This document shows positions 1 through 6,322 of a DNA stretch of 7,377 nucleotides, piece after piece. The stretch's first letter is position 1; every line of letters begins with the position of its first letter. The position numbers and the translations under genes are program-made. Source of the stretch: Planctomycetaceae bacterium (GTDB lineage: Bacteria; Planctomycetota; Planctomycetia; Pirellulales; Thermoguttaceae); assembly GCA_031288765.1 (NCBI GenBank), contig JAITQV010000707.1, positions 1-7,377 of the forward strand, written 5' to 3'. The notes beneath the pieces were generated by a model. The model searched no databases. It saw only the letters and a program-made list of their open reading frames with translations, and was not told where the DNA came from.

Positions 1-119
1 TGTTGATTGATAATCTCGCCCCATGCGGGGCTTTATGATAATTGGGGATTTTGATCCGGCGGTTGCGCTGCGCTTCACCGCCGGTTATGCACATTACACC
101 CCTTGCGGGGTTAAGATTC
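1..119. repeat. Composite palindromic repeat, copy 1 (cut by window edge)
   Basis: This stretch matches 485-601 over its whole length with scattered substitutions and small indels. In order it contains a CCCC-ATGC-GGGG palindrome near 19-30, a 29-base REP-like hairpin at 56-84, and a CCCC-TTGC-GGGG palindrome at 99-110. The window starts inside the unit, so the inverted left arm seen in the second copy is not visible here. The open frames that cross it contain no recognisable protein and exist because the repeat lacks stops. Confidence 0.85.
56..84 (-). repeat. REP-like hairpin, reverse orientation
   Basis: CCGGCGGT (56-63) pairs perfectly with ACCGCCGG (77-84) around a 13-base loop. The 29 bases are the exact reverse complement of 6988-7016. 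The conserved flank GTGCATAA is found here as TTATGCAC immediately to the right, which sets the orientation. It belongs to a four-copy family in this window. Confidence 0.8.
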
Positions 120-170
120 AGTTTTAATACCGTTGCGGCAATAATTCCGCTTGCGACACTATCAACTAAT

Positions 171-258
171 ATGTTGCCCTTTCAGGGCGAGGTTGTGGTG
201 TGGGGACGTTAACCCGCCGCGTTGCGGCGGGCTGGATTCTATTGCCCTTGCAGGGCAT
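171..258. repeat. Cluster of three short palindromes
   Basis: Three perfect hairpins follow one another: GCCCT-TTC-AGGGC (176-188), CCCGCCGC-GTT-GCGGCGGG (213-231) and GCCCT-TGC-AGGGC (244-256). The 176-231 portion repeats the layout of 460-514, with a CCCT/AGGG palindrome, then CGAG plus a GT-rich spacer, then a GC-rich palindrome. It is probably a diverged relative of that element. It sits where the second composite copy has only about 28 bases between its repeat modules. Confidence 0.65.
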
Positions 259-270
259 AGGATGATAAAT

Positions 271-341
271 CGGCTGATGCCGACGCAACCATGGGTGAAA
301 GCCCTTCGGCGAGCGGTTGCCTACCTTGTGAATTGTTAATC
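271..341 (+). repeat. 71-base direct repeat B, copy 1
   Basis: This matches 630-700 without gaps and with only a few substitutions. It begins CGGCTGATGCCG and ends with GCCTACCT followed by TGTGAATTGTTAATC. GCAACC (285-290) can pair with GGTTGC (315-320). The GCCTACCT end is the piece that recurs elsewhere in the window. No protein is convincingly encoded. Confidence 0.85.
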
Positions 342-348
342 AAGAGGT

Positions 349-375
349 AGGCAATTGTTCGCCGAACAGTTGCCT
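349..375. repeat. 12-bp hairpin of the AGGTAGGC family
   Basis: AGGCAATTGTTC (349-360) pairs with GAACAGTTGCCT (364-375) around a three-base GCC loop. All pairs are Watson-Crick except one G-T. AGGTAGGC at the left foot links it to the hairpins at 4411-4434 and 7093-7129. There is no run of T after it, so it is not a typical intrinsic terminator. Confidence 0.7.
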
Positions 376-406
376 TAAAGTCCCGCAAGGGACGAGATGT
401 GCATAA

Positions 407-435
407 CCGTAGGTGGAGCGAAGCGCAACCTACGG
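407..435 (+). repeat. REP-like hairpin, forward orientation, variant stem
   Basis: CCGTAGGT (407-414) pairs perfectly with ACCTACGG (428-435) around a 13-base loop, preceded by GATGTGCATAA. Compared with 6988-7016, the third and fourth varying stem pairs change from G-C and C-G to T-A and A-T on both sides, so pairing is kept. Confidence 0.8.
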
Positions 436-537
436 ATCACGCATCCTAAAAAACATAAGCCCTGCAAGGGCGAGATTATGGTTGTGTTGATTGATAATCT
501 CGCCCCATGCGGGGCTTATGTTTTTTGGGGTCATAAT

Positions 538-566
538 CCGGCGGTTTCGCTGCGCTTCACCGACGG
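538..566 (-). repeat. REP-like hairpin, reverse orientation, one mismatch
   Basis: CCGGCGGT (538-545) faces ACCGACGG (559-566) around a 13-base loop. One stem position is mismatched. TTATGCAC follows, as in the copy at 56-84. It forms the right-hand partner of the 407-435 hairpin inside the large inverted repeat. Confidence 0.75.
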
Positions 567-629
567 TTATGCACATCACACCCCTTGCGGGGTTAAGATT
601 CTGATTGCCGTGTGAAGACAAAAATTTGT

Positions 630-700
630 CGGCTGACGCCGACGCAACCATGGGTGAAAGCCCCTCGGCGAGCGATTGCCTACCTTATGAATTGTTAATC
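630..700 (+). repeat. 71-base direct repeat B, copy 2
   Basis: This is an ungapped near-identical copy of 271-341, again placed downstream of a composite palindromic unit (485-601). The pair composite-then-B therefore occurs twice in the same order. Confidence 0.85.
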
Positions 701-703
701 GCA

Positions 704-773
704 AGATAGACTAAGGGTTTTCACCCACCGCCGCCTACCTTATGAATTTTTGGCGAAGGATTGCCTGCCTTTT
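704..773. repeat. Degenerate fragments of repeat B
   Basis: CTAAGGGTTTTCACCCA (711-727) resembles the reverse complement of the TGGGTGAAAGCCC core of repeat B. GCCTACCTTATGAATT (733-748) and a GGCGAAGGATTGCCTGCCTT segment (about 752-771) resemble its GCCTACCT end and the 7093-7129 hairpin. They look like decayed or rearranged copies. The stretch from 774 to 837 shows nothing I can name. Confidence 0.5.
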
Positions 774-837
774 ATTGGCAAAATTCTGCGGAATTTCCGG
801 TCAATGAATCCCAATAGCGGAATATTACGTTTATCCC

Positions 838-867
838 TTGACACAGTACAAGATATAATGGTAAAAT
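838..867 (+). promoter_or_regulatory. Sigma70-type promoter for the FIST gene
   Basis: A perfect -35 box TTGACA (838-843) is followed after 18 bases by TAAAAT (862-867), a five-of-six match to the -10 consensus. A perfect TATAAT (854-859) lies inside the spacer. It is only 10 bases from TTGACA, so it would need the weak TTATCC (831-836) as its -35. Either choice starts a transcript near 866-875 and leaves a leader of roughly 110 bases before the ATG at 987. Confidence 0.65.
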
Positions 868-894
868 AACAGCGTTTTCAACATCAGGATAAAT

Positions 895-951
895 GTTTCG
901 GAGTGTTTTGCTCCGAAATTCCTGCCATTGTTGCTCCGGCAATTGCTGCCG
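895..951 (+). promoter_or_regulatory. Structured 5' leader of the FIST gene
   Basis: TTTCGGAG (896-903) pairs perfectly with CTCCGAAA (911-918) around a seven-base loop, extendable by a G-U pair at 895/919. A second, weaker hairpin CGGCA-ATTGC-TGCCG spans 937-951. No T-tract follows either, so there is no direct sign of attenuation. No riboswitch class that I know is recognisable. Confidence 0.4.
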
Positions 952-986
952 TAACCCTCTTAATTATGTAAATAAAGGATACACCT

Positions 987-2147
987 ATGCTCACAATGTT
1001 TAACGCGTTTACTAACGAAGTTGATGATATTGATGTCGCCGTAAAAGAAATTACCGCCCAACTCGACGGCAAAAAATTACTCAAAAATACAATCGGTATC
1101 ATTGCCTGCTATTTCGAATTCGTCGAAAACGGAACAATTGCGGCTCTTCATCAGGCTCTTCCGTTTGACGTGATTGGTTGTGCGGTTCAGGGAAGCGCGG
1201 TCAACGCCAGCGGCGGAATGGAACAATTAAGCCTCACCATCCTCACCAGCGATGATGTTACCTTCACCACCGCAATTTCCGAACCCGTTGTCCCCGAAAA
1301 TTTAGACAATGCTCTCGAAAATGCCTATGCCGAAGCCGCCGCAAAATCAGGAAATGACCCCGCACTCATCTTCATGCTGGGTCCCATTACAAACGATGTG
1401 AGCGGTTACGGGATTCTCAAAAAACTCGACCAACTAAACGCCGGACTTCCCATCTTCGGAACCCTCTCCAATGATACTTCGCTCAAATACGAATCCAGCT
1501 ACGTCTTCAAAAATGATGACCAACATCTCCGCAAAATAATTTTATTGTTCATGCACGGAGACATTAACCCCCGATTCTACACCACCGCTATCTCCACCCA
1601 TAATATCGCCAATCTTTATGCTGTGGTTACGGAATCCTCCGGTTATATGGTGAAACAAATCAACAACCTCCCCGTCATAGAATATTTCAGAAACATCGGA
1701 GTTCAAACGAGTAAGCTTGCGGCGGTAAGTATGCTTCCTTTTCTGATTGATTTCGGCGACGGAACCGCCCCAACCGCTTACAGCATGTACGACGTCTCGG
1801 AAAAAGGCGCATTTTGCGCCGGTGAAATTCCGGTCGGATCGCAAATCGCTTTTGCCGAAGTTGATTACAACAGCGTCATGGAAACCGCAGAAATCACCCT
1901 CCGGCGAGCACTGGACGATGTCAAAAAAAACGGCGCCAACGGAATTATTGCCATTCCGTGTTTTACGCGTTCGCTGGTGATTATTCCCAATATTGAGGAC
2001 GAAATCAAAAAATCGTTGGAAATTATCGGCGATAAAATTCCCTTCACGCTCATCTACAGCGGCGGCGAAATTTGCCCCACCTACAACAAACAACAGAAAT
2101 TAATCAATCGATTCCACAATCTGACTTATACCGTTATGGTATTTTAA
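987..2147 (+). CDS. Stand-alone FIST-domain sensory protein
   Basis: This 386-residue protein has the FIST_N plus FIST_C arrangement of the FIST family, predicted to bind small ligands in signal transduction. The N-terminal part (about 35-200) ends with the family-typical PIFGTLSND at 155-163. The C-terminal part (about 210-380) ends with GGEICP at 359-364 and NRFHN at 374-378. I see no signal peptide or membrane segment, so it should be cytoplasmic. There is also no fused kinase, GGDEF/EAL or methyl-accepting domain, so the output partner is unknown. The ATG at 987 is preceded at good distance by AAAGGA (974-979); a second Met at residue 4 is a less likely start. It has its own promoter. The ABC-F gene follows 132 bases later in the same direction, separated by a repeat. 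The domain call is confident, but the ligand and pathway cannot be inferred. Confidence 0.9.
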   Translation: MLTMFNAFTNEVDDIDVAVKEITAQLDGKKLLKNTIGIIACYFEFVENGTIAALHQALPFDVIGCAVQGSAVNASGGMEQLSLTILTSDDVTFTTAISEPVVPENLDNALENAYAEAAAKSGNDPALIFMLGPITNDVSGYGILKKLDQLNAGLPIFGTLSNDTSLKYESSYVFKNDDQHLRKIILLFMHGDINPRFYTTAISTHNIANLYAVVTESSGYMVKQINNLPVIEYFRNIGVQTSKLAAVSMLPFLIDFGDGTAPTAYSMYDVSEKGAFCAGEIPVGSQIAFAEVDYNSVMETAEITLRRALDDVKKNGANGIIAIPCFTRSLVIIPNIEDEIKKSLEIIGDKIPFTLIYSGGEICPTYNKQQKLINRFHNLTYTVMVF

Positions 2148-2170
2148 TATCCCGACTCTTCTCAAAAACA

Positions 2171-2243
2171 GTCCGCAGATAACGCAGAGGAGAATAGTCC
2201 GCGTTAATCTGCGGACAGAAAATCCGTGTAATCTGCGGACTAT
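2171..2243. repeat. Intergenic CTGCGGAC repeat with alternative pairings
   Basis: GTCCGCAGAT (2171-2180) is the perfect reverse complement of ATCTGCGGAC at both 2207-2216 and 2231-2240. The two right-hand copies belong to near-identical direct repeats of 18-19 bases (2198-2216 and 2223-2240). ATAGTCCGC (2194-2202) also pairs with GCGGACTAT (2235-2243). One arm can therefore choose between partners. Only TTTT follows the last arm, so any terminator activity would be weak. The rest of the gap (2148-2279) shows no clear promoter. Confidence 0.7.
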
Positions 2244-2279
2244 TTTCAAGTGCCGGCGCGGGTCAAGAAATAAATCCTC

Positions 2280-4394
2280 ATGGAAGTCATTTTAACGGTA
2301 GAACATTTACGTAAACATTTTTCGGCTGCTCCGGTGTTGGCGGATGTTTCTTTTCAACTTCGCTCCGGTGATAAGGTCGGTTTGGTCGGACCAAACGGTT
2401 GCGGTAAAACAACCCTGCTCAATATTTTGGCGGGACGTGAAGAATCCGAAAAAGGAACCCTCGATAAAGCATCGGGAATAAATATCGGCTATCTGGAACA
2501 ACGCCCCGAAACGGTTTCCGACCAAACCGTTCTCGAAGAAGCAAAACTGGCGCTGGCTCCGCTTGTCGAAATGCAACACGAAGCGGAACTTCTCGCCAAT
2601 CAATTAGCACAAACCGCCGATGAAACGGAATTGATTCGTTTGTCCGCCCGATACGACAAAATTCACGAATCGCTTCAACATCATGACGCCTATCATCTCG
2701 ATTACCGTATTGAAAAGATTCTGCACGGTGTCGGTTTTACGGACGGCGATTTTACCAAACCGGTTTCCGCGCTTAGCGGCGGCGAAATGAACCGGTTGAA
2801 TCTTGCTCGGCTGTTGCTCGAAGAGCCGGATATTATGCTCCTCGACGAACCGTCAAACCACCTCGATTTACTCGCAACCGAATGGCTCGAAAATTTTTTA
2901 CAAGATACTTCCGCATCGGTAATTCTCGTTTCGCATGACCGGTATTTTCTCGACCGCGTTACCAACCGGACTTGGGAACTGTTTCACGGAACTATTGATG
3001 ATTATCCGGGCAACTTTTCAAAATACACGGCTCTTAAAGAAGAACGCCTCAACGTCCAAACACGAACCTACGAGAAATATATTGAAGAAGTTGAAAAAGC
3101 GAAGGAATTTATCCGCCGCAACCATTATGGAATGAAAGCCGCACAAGCCGAAGATCGGCGAAAAAAATTGGAACGGCTCTTGGAAACTCCCGCCAGCCCG
3201 CCGCGAAAAATTGAGTCGCCCCCAATGCGTTTCAACAAACCAAGCCGAACCGGTGATATTATCTTTCGTTGCGAAAAACTTTCCAAAAGCTTTACTGCGG
3301 GAAAACCGTTGTTTCGGGATTTAACTTTCGATATTGAACGCGGACAACGGTGGGCAATTCTGGGACCAAACGGTTGCGGTAAAACAACCTTGCTCCGCTG
3401 TTTATTGAATGAAATTACGCCGGACTCCGGAAAATCGGTTCACGGTCAAGGTCTTAAAATCGGTTATTTCGATCAGCAATTGCATGTTTTGGAGGATTCG
3501 CTGCAAGTTGTGGACGCAATACGCCCCGTCAATAAAAAAATCTTCGAAGAACCGGCTCGCCGGAGTTTGCTGGGATTATTCGGGTTGACGGGCGACCAAC
3601 AACTCCAAACGGTGGCGAGTTTAAGCGGCGGTCAACGTTGCCGAGCGGCTCTTGCCAAACTGTCCGCAGAAGATGCCAATGTCCTGATTCTTGATGAGCC
3701 AACCAATCATCTTGATCTTTGGGCAAGAGCGGCTTTGGAAAAAGCAGTTCGTGAATTTGAAGGGACGGTGTTGTTTATTTCGCATGACCGGTATTTTGTT
3801 GACCGTGTTGCCGATCATCTGTTGATTATTCAGCCCAACGCAAGATTCAAAACACTGGAAGGCAATTATTCGACGTTCCGGCACATGGTTTCAAAAGGAT
3901 TGATGGCGGATCCTTTTCTCACGGATGCGTTTTCGGACAGAAAAGCGGCAGGAGGTATCGGCAAATCAATGGTGCCGGCGACTCAACAACCGCAACTCCG
4001 CAACCATAAAGAACCCAATCCGAGGAAAGAAAATTCTCAACCTATTTCCAATAAAAAATATAAAGAACCGCTTCGAAAAGAAGAACATTGGAAAAATCAG
4101 CAAGGTAAAACCGGTGAAACTGTTCCATTGGATAATACGGGTTCGCCGAACGCCGCAAAAAACAAAAAGGGAAAAAAAATTCGCAGGTTTCCATTCCGAA
4201 AAATTCATGAAATCGAAGAAGAAATTTTTGCGCGGGAAACACAAATTATGGCATGGAACGAGGATTTATTACGTCCGGAGATTGCCAGAGACGGCGAACG
4301 TAGTAAAGCGATTCATCGTGAAATTCAGGAAGAGCAAGATAAAATTGCTTTGCTCTATGAACATTGGGAAGAAGCAAACGAATTAAACTGGTAA
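2280..4394 (+). CDS. ABC-F family ATPase, Uup-like, with C-terminal coiled coil
   Basis: This 704-residue soluble protein has two ABC ATPase domains and no membrane segments, the hallmark of ABC-F ATPases, which act on the ribosome rather than in transport. Domain 1 has Walker A GPNGCGKTT (37-45), signature LSGGE (165-169), Walker B with catalytic Glu190 and His219. Domain 2 has Walker A (362-370), LSGGQ (448-452), Glu473 and His502. Both sites therefore look active. The charged helical linker (about 250-301), with FIRRNHYGMKAAQAEDRRKK near 277-296, is the tRNA-contacting region of the family. A Lys/Asn/Gln-rich low-complexity stretch (about 550-638) leads to a coiled coil (641-702) like the Uup C-terminal domain. 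The ATG is chosen because MEVILTVEHLRKHF is a normal domain start. The Shine-Dalgarno sequence is poor (only AAGAAA, 2265-2270). Whether it is Uup itself, another housekeeping ABC-F or a resistance factor cannot be told from the sequence. Confidence 0.93.
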   Translation: MEVILTVEHLRKHFSAAPVLADVSFQLRSGDKVGLVGPNGCGKTTLLNILAGREESEKGTLDKASGINIGYLEQRPETVSDQTVLEEAKLALAPLVEMQHEAELLANQLAQTADETELIRLSARYDKIHESLQHHDAYHLDYRIEKILHGVGFTDGDFTKPVSALSGGEMNRLNLARLLLEEPDIMLLDEPSNHLDLLATEWLENFLQDTSASVILVSHDRYFLDRVTNRTWELFHGTIDDYPGNFSKYTALKEERLNVQTRTYEKYIEEVEKAKEFIRRNHYGMKAAQAEDRRKKLERLLETPASPPRKIESPPMRFNKPSRTGDIIFRCEKLSKSFTAGKPLFRDLTFDIERGQRWAILGPNGCGKTTLLRCLLNEITPDSGKSVHGQGLKIGYFDQQLHVLEDSLQVVDAIRPVNKKIFEEPARRSLLGLFGLTGDQQLQTVASLSGGQRCRAALAKLSAEDANVLILDEPTNHLDLWARAALEKAVREFEGTVLFISHDRYFVDRVADHLLIIQPNARFKTLEGNYSTFRHMVSKGLMADPFLTDAFSDRKAAGGIGKSMVPATQQPQLRNHKEPNPRKENSQPISNKKYKEPLRKEEHWKNQQGKTGETVPLDNTGSPNAAKNKKGKKIRRFPFRKIHEIEEEIFARETQIMAWNEDLLRPEIARDGERSKAIHREIQEEQDKIALLYEHWEEANELNW

Positions 4395-4410
4395 ATGTGT
4401 CTATTCAGTC

Positions 4411-4434
4411 AGGTAGGCAACTATTCGCCTGCCT
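4411..4434. repeat. AGGTAGGC-family hairpin after the ABC-F gene
   Basis: AGGTAGGC (4411-4418) pairs with GCCTGCCT (4427-4434), including one G-T, around an eight-base loop. It starts 16 bases after the ABC-F stop. The sequence AGGTAGGCAACTATTCGCC is close to the repeat hairpin at 7093-7129, so this is probably a dispersed copy, not a dedicated terminator. Confidence 0.6.
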
Positions 4435-4479
4435 CTTGATGATAAACTTTTAAGAGAAAATTCCGCAAAACTATTACAA

Positions 4480-4511
4480 AAAAAGCAGAGGTTATACAAC
4501 TTCTGCTTTTT
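4480..4511. terminator. Bidirectional intrinsic terminator between ABC-F and groEL
   Basis: AAAAAGCAGA (4480-4489) pairs perfectly with TCTGCTTTTT (4502-4511). A G-T pair and two more pairs extend the stem to 13 bp around the loop TATACA (4493-4498). A T-rich tail (4507-4517) follows on the + strand, and the A-tract at 4478-4484 gives a U-tract on the - strand. It can therefore end both the ABC-F transcript and the converging groEL transcript. The remaining bases 4435-4479 show nothing else. Confidence 0.85.
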
Positions 4512-4521
4512 CTTTTTCATT

Positions 4522-4548
4522 GGAAACATAGGAGGTTCTATGTTTACC
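4522..4548. other. Hairpin in the groEL 3' untranslated region
   Basis: AAACATAG (4524-4531) pairs perfectly with CTATGTTT (4538-4545) around the loop GAGGTT. Two outer G-C pairs are possible across a bulged A. It lies between the groEL stop and the terminator, so in the groEL transcript it would be a 3' hairpin. On the + strand AGGAGG (4530-4535) stands four bases before ATG (4540), but the reading frame that follows is antisense to groEL and I do not accept it as a gene. Confidence 0.5.
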
Positions 4549-4572
4549 AAACGAAATTTCCGAATACCAATT

Positions 4573-6192
4573 TTAGTACATGTCACCGCCCGGCATTGGA
4601 GGAGCGGCTTTTTCTTCTTTGGGAATGTCGGCAACCAACGCATCACTCGTCAACATCAACGAAGCAACACTTGCCGCATTGGTCAACGCTGTACGTGTAA
4701 CCTTTGTCGGATCAATAATGCCCGCTTTGACCACATCTTCATACACATCCGTTAAAGCGTTGTAACCGAAATTGCCTTTACCTTCGGCAACTTTTTCCGT
4801 AACAATGCCGCCGTCTTTACCGGCATTCTGAGCAATTTGCGTCAACGGAGCACGGCAAGCCCGAACAATAATATTGTAACCAACCGTTTCATCGGTGGCA
4901 ATTTCGCCCGGTTTTACCGCACAGGAAGCACGAAGCAGCGCAACACCGCCGCCCGGTAAAATACCTTCTTCTACGGCAGCGCGGGTTGCGTGAAGTGCGT
5001 CCTCAACACGAGCTTTCCGTTCTTTCATTTCACTTTCCGTTGCGGCGCCGACCAGAATTTTCGCAACACCGCCGGAAAGTTTTGCCAGACGTTCTTCGAG
5101 TTTTTCACGGTCATAATCGCTGGTAACATTTTCGATTTCACGCCGAATCTGTTCGATACGTCCTTTGATTTCCTCATTTTTCCCGCCGCCTTCAATAATT
5201 GTTGTATTATCTTTATCGATAACAATTCGTTTGGCGGTTCCCAGATCGTTTAGCGTGAGCGATTCCAGTTTACGTCCGAGACTTTCAAACAGGACTTCGC
5301 CGCCGGTCAGAATACCAATATCTTCGAGCATTGCTTTACGCCGATCTCCGTAACCCGGTGCTTTAATCGCAGCAATTTTCATCGTACCGCGCAACCGGTT
5401 AATAACCAGCGTTGCCAACGCTTCACCGTCCACATCTTCCGCAATAATCAACAACGGTTTACCGGTATTGACAACGGCTTCGAGAATGGGAATCGCTTCT
5501 TTAATGTTCGACAATTTCTTTTCACTGAGCAAAACATAAGCGTTTTCGAGAACACATTCCATTTTGTTCGGATCGGTTACGAAATATGGTGAAAGGTAGC
5601 CGCGGTCAAACTGCATTCCTTCAACCCATTCGACTTCGGTTTTGAGGCTTTTGCCTTCGTCAACCGTAATAACGCCGTCTTTTCCGACTTTTGCCATTGC
5701 TTCAGCCAACAGGTCGCCGATTTCTTTATCGTTATTTGCGGCGATTGTTCCGACTTGTGCGATTTCCGTTTTGCTGTTTTTGACACTAACCGACATACTT
5801 TTGAGTTTGGCGATAATATCGGTAACAGCTTTATCCATTCCGTTTTTGAGTTGAAGCGGATTAACACCGGCAACGACGGCTTTCATCCCTTCGTTGAAAA
5901 TCGCTTCTGCCATAATGGTTGCGGTGGTGGTTCCATCGCCGGCGACATCGCTGGTTTTTGAGGCAACTTCGCGAACCATTCTGGCTCCCATATTTTCGTA
6001 AGTATCTTCCAGATCGATTTCTTTGGCAACCGTAACGCCGTCTTTCGTAACCAACGGCGAACCGAAACTTTTTTGAATAATAACGTTTCGTCCTTTGGGA
6101 CCGAGTGTTACTTTTACTGCTTTTGCCAATTTCGAGACACCGCGCCGCAATGCTTCACGAGCCTCTTGATCGAATGCAATCATTTTAGCCAT
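4573..6192 (-). CDS. groEL: Chaperonin GroEL (Hsp60), 60 kDa
   Basis: This 539-residue subunit belongs to the tetradecameric double-ring chaperonin that folds proteins in the cytoplasm with ATP and GroES. Key residues are present: GDGTTT with Asp86 (Asp87 in E. coli), Asp51 in TKDGVTVAKE, and Asp398 in RVEDALHATRAAVEEG. The class I chaperonin signature runs through 405-416 (AAVEEGILPGGG). The equatorial-intermediate-apical-intermediate-equatorial order is complete, with no frameshift. The start is well supported by AGGAG (6199-6203) six bases upstream and by the normal MAKMIAFDQEAREALRRGV opening. The tail after the last helix is short and ends PGGDMY instead of the tandem GGM repeats found in E. 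coli and many others. It follows groES in the same direction, 130 bases downstream, and ends at the shared terminator. Confidence 0.98.
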   Translation of the reverse strand: MAKMIAFDQEAREALRRGVSKLAKAVKVTLGPKGRNVIIQKSFGSPLVTKDGVTVAKEIDLEDTYENMGARMVREVASKTSDVAGDGTTTATIMAEAIFNEGMKAVVAGVNPLQLKNGMDKAVTDIIAKLKSMSVSVKNSKTEIAQVGTIAANNDKEIGDLLAEAMAKVGKDGVITVDEGKSLKTEVEWVEGMQFDRGYLSPYFVTDPNKMECVLENAYVLLSEKKLSNIKEAIPILEAVVNTGKPLLIIAEDVDGEALATLVINRLRGTMKIAAIKAPGYGDRRKAMLEDIGILTGGEVLFESLGRKLESLTLNDLGTAKRIVIDKDNTTIIEGGGKNEEIKGRIEQIRREIENVTSDYDREKLEERLAKLSGGVAKILVGAATESEMKERKARVEDALHATRAAVEEGILPGGGVALLRASCAVKPGEIATDETVGYNIIVRACRAPLTQIAQNAGKDGGIVTEKVAEGKGNFGYNALTDVYEDVVKAGIIDPTKVTRTALTNAASVASLMLTSDALVADIPKEEKAAPPMPGGDMY

Positions 6193-6218
6193 GTTATTCT
6201 CCTATATTTGTTTGGTTA

Positions 6219-6248
6219 ATTCTATTAATTTAATGGATTGATTGATAA
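6219..6248 (-). promoter_or_regulatory. Possible internal promoter for groEL
   Basis: On the - strand TTATCA (6248-6243) is followed after 18 bases by TAGAAT (6224-6219), a five-of-six -10 match. Transcription would begin near 6212, about 20 bases before the groEL ATG. The region is AT-rich, so a chance match is likely. It would allow groEL to be made separately from groES. Confidence 0.3.
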
Positions 6249-6266
6249 TGGGGTTATTGTCCGATT

Positions 6267-6307
6267 AGGAATTTATTACAAAAGCAAGAGTAAAGTAAAA
6301 AATTCCT
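6267..6307 (-). promoter_or_regulatory. Intercistronic hairpin between groES and groEL
   Basis: AGGAATTTATTAC (6267-6279) and GTAAAAAATTCCT (6295-6307) pair at 12 of 13 positions around a 15-base loop. It starts 16 bases beyond the groES stop in the transcript. The loop sequence gives a short U-rich stretch but no U-tract directly after the stem. RNA processing, stabilisation of one message, or partial termination setting the groES to groEL ratio are all possible. Confidence 0.55.
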
Positions 6308-6322
6308 ATGCGGGACATGCCG

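Larger units (their letters stand above)
374..597. repeat. 224-base nested inverted repeat
   Basis: The arms 374-480 and 494-597 are imperfect reverse complements that meet at a 13-base centre. The innermost part (448-479 with 494-526) pairs nearly throughout, with one G-T pair and one small internal loop. Farther out, the hairpin at 407-435 faces the hairpin at 538-566, and CCCGCAAGGG (382-391) faces CCCCTTGCGGGG (581-592). The inverted match ends at CTTAA (374-378) and TTAAG (593-597). It carries no transposase, so a non-autonomous palindromic element is the simplest reading. Confidence 0.75.

Noticed and set aside
151..651. Short open frames in the left repeat region (151-339 +, 397-615 +, 430-651 -)
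   Set aside because: They run through palindromic repeats, give similar peptides on both strands, lack ribosome binding sites and resemble no protein family.
1..700. Possible CRISPR array
   Set aside because: The repeats are long, imperfect, unevenly spaced and in both orientations, and there are no unique spacers of constant size and no cas genes.
1542..2093. 183-residue antisense frame inside the FIST gene
   Set aside because: It lies wholly opposite a well-recognised coding sequence, with no family match and no suitable start signals. It is a shadow of codon bias.
3925..4386. 153-residue frame overlapping the ABC-F C-terminal part
   Set aside because: It is a shifted reading of the A-rich hinge and coiled-coil region; the ABC-F frame is continuous and gives a normal Uup-type C-terminus.
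4540..4755. 71-residue frame behind a good AGGAGG
   Set aside because: It is antisense to the groEL 3' end, has an unusual Arg/Phe/His-rich composition and no homology I recognise; it follows a terminator.
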